Assembly (NCBI GenBank): GCA_020425885.1
Contig: JAGQRA010000506.1
Location: forward strand, 1-7,053
From: Planctomycetota bacterium
Lineage (GTDB): Bacteria > Planctomycetota > UBA1135 > UBA2386
Reading direction: 5' to 3'
DNA length: 7,053 nucleotides
Part shown: piece by piece, positions 5,282 through 7,053 of the stretch
Layout of the letters: every line of letters begins with the position of its first letter
How positions within the stretch are numbered: the stretch's first letter is position 1
Translations under genes and position numbers: made by a program
The notes under the pieces: generated by a model
What the model saw: the letters and a program-made list of their open reading frames with translations, nothing else
What the model was told of the DNA's origin: nothing
The model's database searches: none

Positions 5282-7053
5282 TCACCAATCGGCCAACGGC
5301 ACGACCACGGGGCGATCGATCTCGGCCGATCCCGGGGTCAACAGCACGGTGAGCCGCCGCCGCGCCGCCGCCGGCAACCGCACCGTGAAGCCGATCATGC
5401 GCGTTCCGGGATTGGCGGCGTCGTGGGCAGCCGGGGGACGTTCGGTCTCGTAGGTCTCGAGGGTGACGTCGGCCGGCGACAGCACCTGCAGCATCAGCCG
5501 CCGGCCATCCTGCTCGAGCACGGCTTCGGCGCCATCGAGTCGCGCCACCGTGGCCATCGTGACCATCCCCCAGCGAACCGCCGTCTCGGCAGGTTCGCCC
5601 AACGCCTCGATCTCGTCCTCGACGATCACCGAACGGTTCGGGCGCAGGCCGATGCCGCGACTGGCGCGCTGCAGCTGCCCGGCATGGGCATGGGACAGGT
5701 CGACGATCGCGTGCGGCATCGGTCCCACCGGCGAGAACCGCGTGATCGCGCCCGAGCCCTTCACGCGTTGCGGCCCGCCATCGACGACGAGGGTGTTGTG
5801 CGACAGGTTGTTCAACCTGAACACGGTCCAACGCTCGCTGCTCTGCCCGCGGCCCCACAGGTCGATTCCTCGCGACTCGAGGCTCTCGTAGCTCTGGGCG
5901 CCGAGATCGTGCGCCCACCGCACGCCGTCGGCGTCCATGACGAACGCGCCGATGTCCATGTGAGCATGGTTGGAACCCGGTGAACCGCCCTTGATCGCGA
6001 AGAAGGTGGCCGCTTCCTGCCAGCCGCTGCGGAGCATCGCGACCGGCGTACGGCCGTCGGCGTGCCAGCATCGCATGCGCGGTTCGGCCGGCGCGTCGAA
6101 GGCGGGCGCCCAGATCAACAGGAACGGCAACAGCCGGTCGCCGTCACCGGCCGAGGGGCGCGCCGTGTCGAGGAACTGCGCCAAGGCGGCACGTTCGTGG
6201 AACAGCAGCGACGGCTCGTCGCGCCTGGCGGCGAACCAGAACATCGCCGGCGAGACCCCGTGCCGCGCGCCGCAGTCGGAGTAGTTGAAGAACAGACCCG
6301 TCGGTCCGGTCACGTGCAGGAAGTAGTCGGCGCATGGCAGGAAGCCCTTCGCCTGCGCGAGATCGAAGTCGGTGCCCAGCGCCGAGCGCAGCGCGTCGAT
6401 CAGCAGCACGTTGTAGGTCGTGCCGTAGACCCAGTAGCCCGGTCCTTCGGGGTAGGCGCCGTCCGGTTCGTATTCGCGCATCGCCAACGGCAGTTTGGCG
6501 ACCGCGCGCGCGAGGATCTGCTCGGCGAGATCGGGCTCGTCCTCGAGCACCGCGAGCGCGCCGAGGCCGAGGCCGCCGTGGCACACCTGATTCCAGTTGT
6601 TGGTCGTGTCGACCCACCAGCCCCCGGCCAGCGAAGTCCGCAGCCCCTTGTCGACGATCGCCGCCCTGATCGTGCGGCGGGCATCGGCGCCCAGATCGTC
6701 ATGCAGCCAGTCGTAGCCGATGGCCAACGCCGCGGTCATCTCGCCGACATCGAGGAAGTGGCTCGGGTTCCAGTCCTCGAAGGCGGCGGCGGCGAGCATC
6801 TCGGCCTCGGCCCGTTCGAGGCAGCGGCGGTCGCCGGTGAGCCGGTAGACGAAGGCGAGGTGCACGACCCGCTTCAGACAGGTCCGCGAGACGCCGAGCA
6901 GGCGGCGTCCGACCTTCTTCCTGACCACGGGCGCGGCAGCCCGGATGACCTCCGCGCCGGCCTCGAGGTAGGTCATGGCCCGACCGAGGATCGGACTGCC
7001 GGCGATCCGCCGCTTCAGGTCCGCGGTCCCCTTGGCGTCGAGGCAGAGTCGCG
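5282..7053 (-). CDS. Heparinase II/III-family polysaccharide lyase-like protein, 5' end beyond the right edge
   Basis: Enzymes of this family cleave uronic-acid polysaccharides by beta-elimination, usually outside the cytoplasm. The visible 589 residues end at TGA 5284-5282. An ATG exists at 6976, but the frame stays open to the edge and the residues before it, RLCLDAKGTADLKRRI, resemble the normal family N-terminus. The true start and any signal peptide therefore lie outside the window. The first half is helical, as in an alpha/alpha toroid. It carries NNWNQVCHGG (N codons 6601-6596, His codon 6580-6578) and YPEGPGYWVYG (6454-6422), which supply candidate catalytic His and Tyr. SNHAHMD (5974-5954) begins the C-terminal beta-sandwich typical of the heparinase II/III domain. 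The last third is beta-rich and ends in LTVLLTPGSAEIDRP. Substrate (heparan-like, alginate-like or another acidic glycan) cannot be read from the sequence. It converges with the kinase gene, so co-transcription with it is excluded. Confidence 0.88.
   Translation of the reverse strand, partial: RLCLDAKGTADLKRRIAGSPILGRAMTYLEAGAEVIRAAAPVVRKKVGRRLLGVSRTCLKRVVHLAFVYRLTGDRRCLERAEAEMLAAAAFEDWNPSHFLDVGEMTAALAIGYDWLHDDLGADARRTIRAAIVDKGLRTSLAGGWWVDTTNNWNQVCHGGLGLGALAVLEDEPDLAEQILARAVAKLPLAMREYEPDGAYPEGPGYWVYGTTYNVLLIDALRSALGTDFDLAQAKGFLPCADYFLHVTGPTGLFFNYSDCGARHGVSPAMFWFAARRDEPSLLFHERAALAQFLDTARPSAGDGDRLLPFLLIWAPAFDAPAEPRMRCWHADGRTPVAMLRSGWQEAATFFAIKGGSPGSNHAHMDIGAFVMDADGVRWAHDLGAQSYESLESRGIDLWGRGQSSERWTVFRLNNLSHNTLVVDGGPQRVKGSGAITRFSPVGPMPHAIVDLSHAHAGQLQRASRGIGLRPNRSVIVEDEIEALGEPAETAVRWGMVTMATVARLDGAEAVLEQDGRRLMLQVLSPADVTLETYETERPPAAHDAANPGTRMIGFTVRLPAAARRRLTVLLTPGSAEIDRPVVVPLADW

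Noticed and set aside
4923..6071. Minus-strand frame spanning the kinase end and lyase C-terminus
   Set aside because: Shifted-frame shadow of the lyase running into the antisense of the kinase; no motifs.
1..7053. tRNA, rRNA, CRISPR array, insertion sequence, phage or attachment site
   Set aside because: No cloverleaf, spaced direct repeats, transposase or integrase motifs, or terminal repeats were seen on either strand.

Overview
This GC-rich bacterial window most likely comes from a Planctomycetota genome. The main evidence is the left-edge secreted protein, whose two extracellular domains resemble a repeat family I associate with marine planctomycetes. The divergent pair of a TIGR02999-type ECF sigma factor and a membrane Ser/Thr kinase with a TPR-like sensor region fits the same phylum. 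That pair also occurs in Acidobacteriota and some Gammaproteobacteria, so the taxonomic call is an inference.

Layout. (1) Positions 1-1044, minus strand: the N-terminal 348 residues of a secreted two-domain protein that runs off the left edge. (2) 1045-1254: a 210-base gap with GC-rich stem-loops behind the sigma gene and a 13-bp inverted repeat upstream of the secreted-protein gene. (3) 1255-1827, minus strand: a complete 190-residue ECF sigma factor. (4) 1828-1926: a 99-base divergent intergenic region with two dyads and weak promoter-like elements. (5) 1927-5253, plus strand: a complete 1108-residue kinase with, in order, a helical N-terminal segment, a PknB-like kinase domain, one membrane helix, a long TPR-like region, and an unrecognised C-terminal domain of about 240 residues. 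(6) 5254-5281: a 28-base convergent gap filled by a strong hairpin. (7) 5282-7053, minus strand: a heparinase II/III-like polysaccharide lyase whose 5' end lies beyond the right edge.

How the parts may work together. The sigma factor lacks the acidic sigma-2.2 motif of ordinary ECF factors and has Gln-Thr-Thr-Ala there. No anti-sigma gene is visible, and a complete, apparently active kinase lies next door. This suggests control by phosphorylation, with the kinase reading an outside signal through its TPR and C-terminal domains. The secreted protein downstream of the sigma gene and the polysaccharide lyase convergent with the kinase are candidate outputs. They could form a glycan-sensing or surface-response unit, but only adjacency supports that link. 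The kinase's C-terminal domain and the sigma factor's altered motif are the least ordinary parts of the window.
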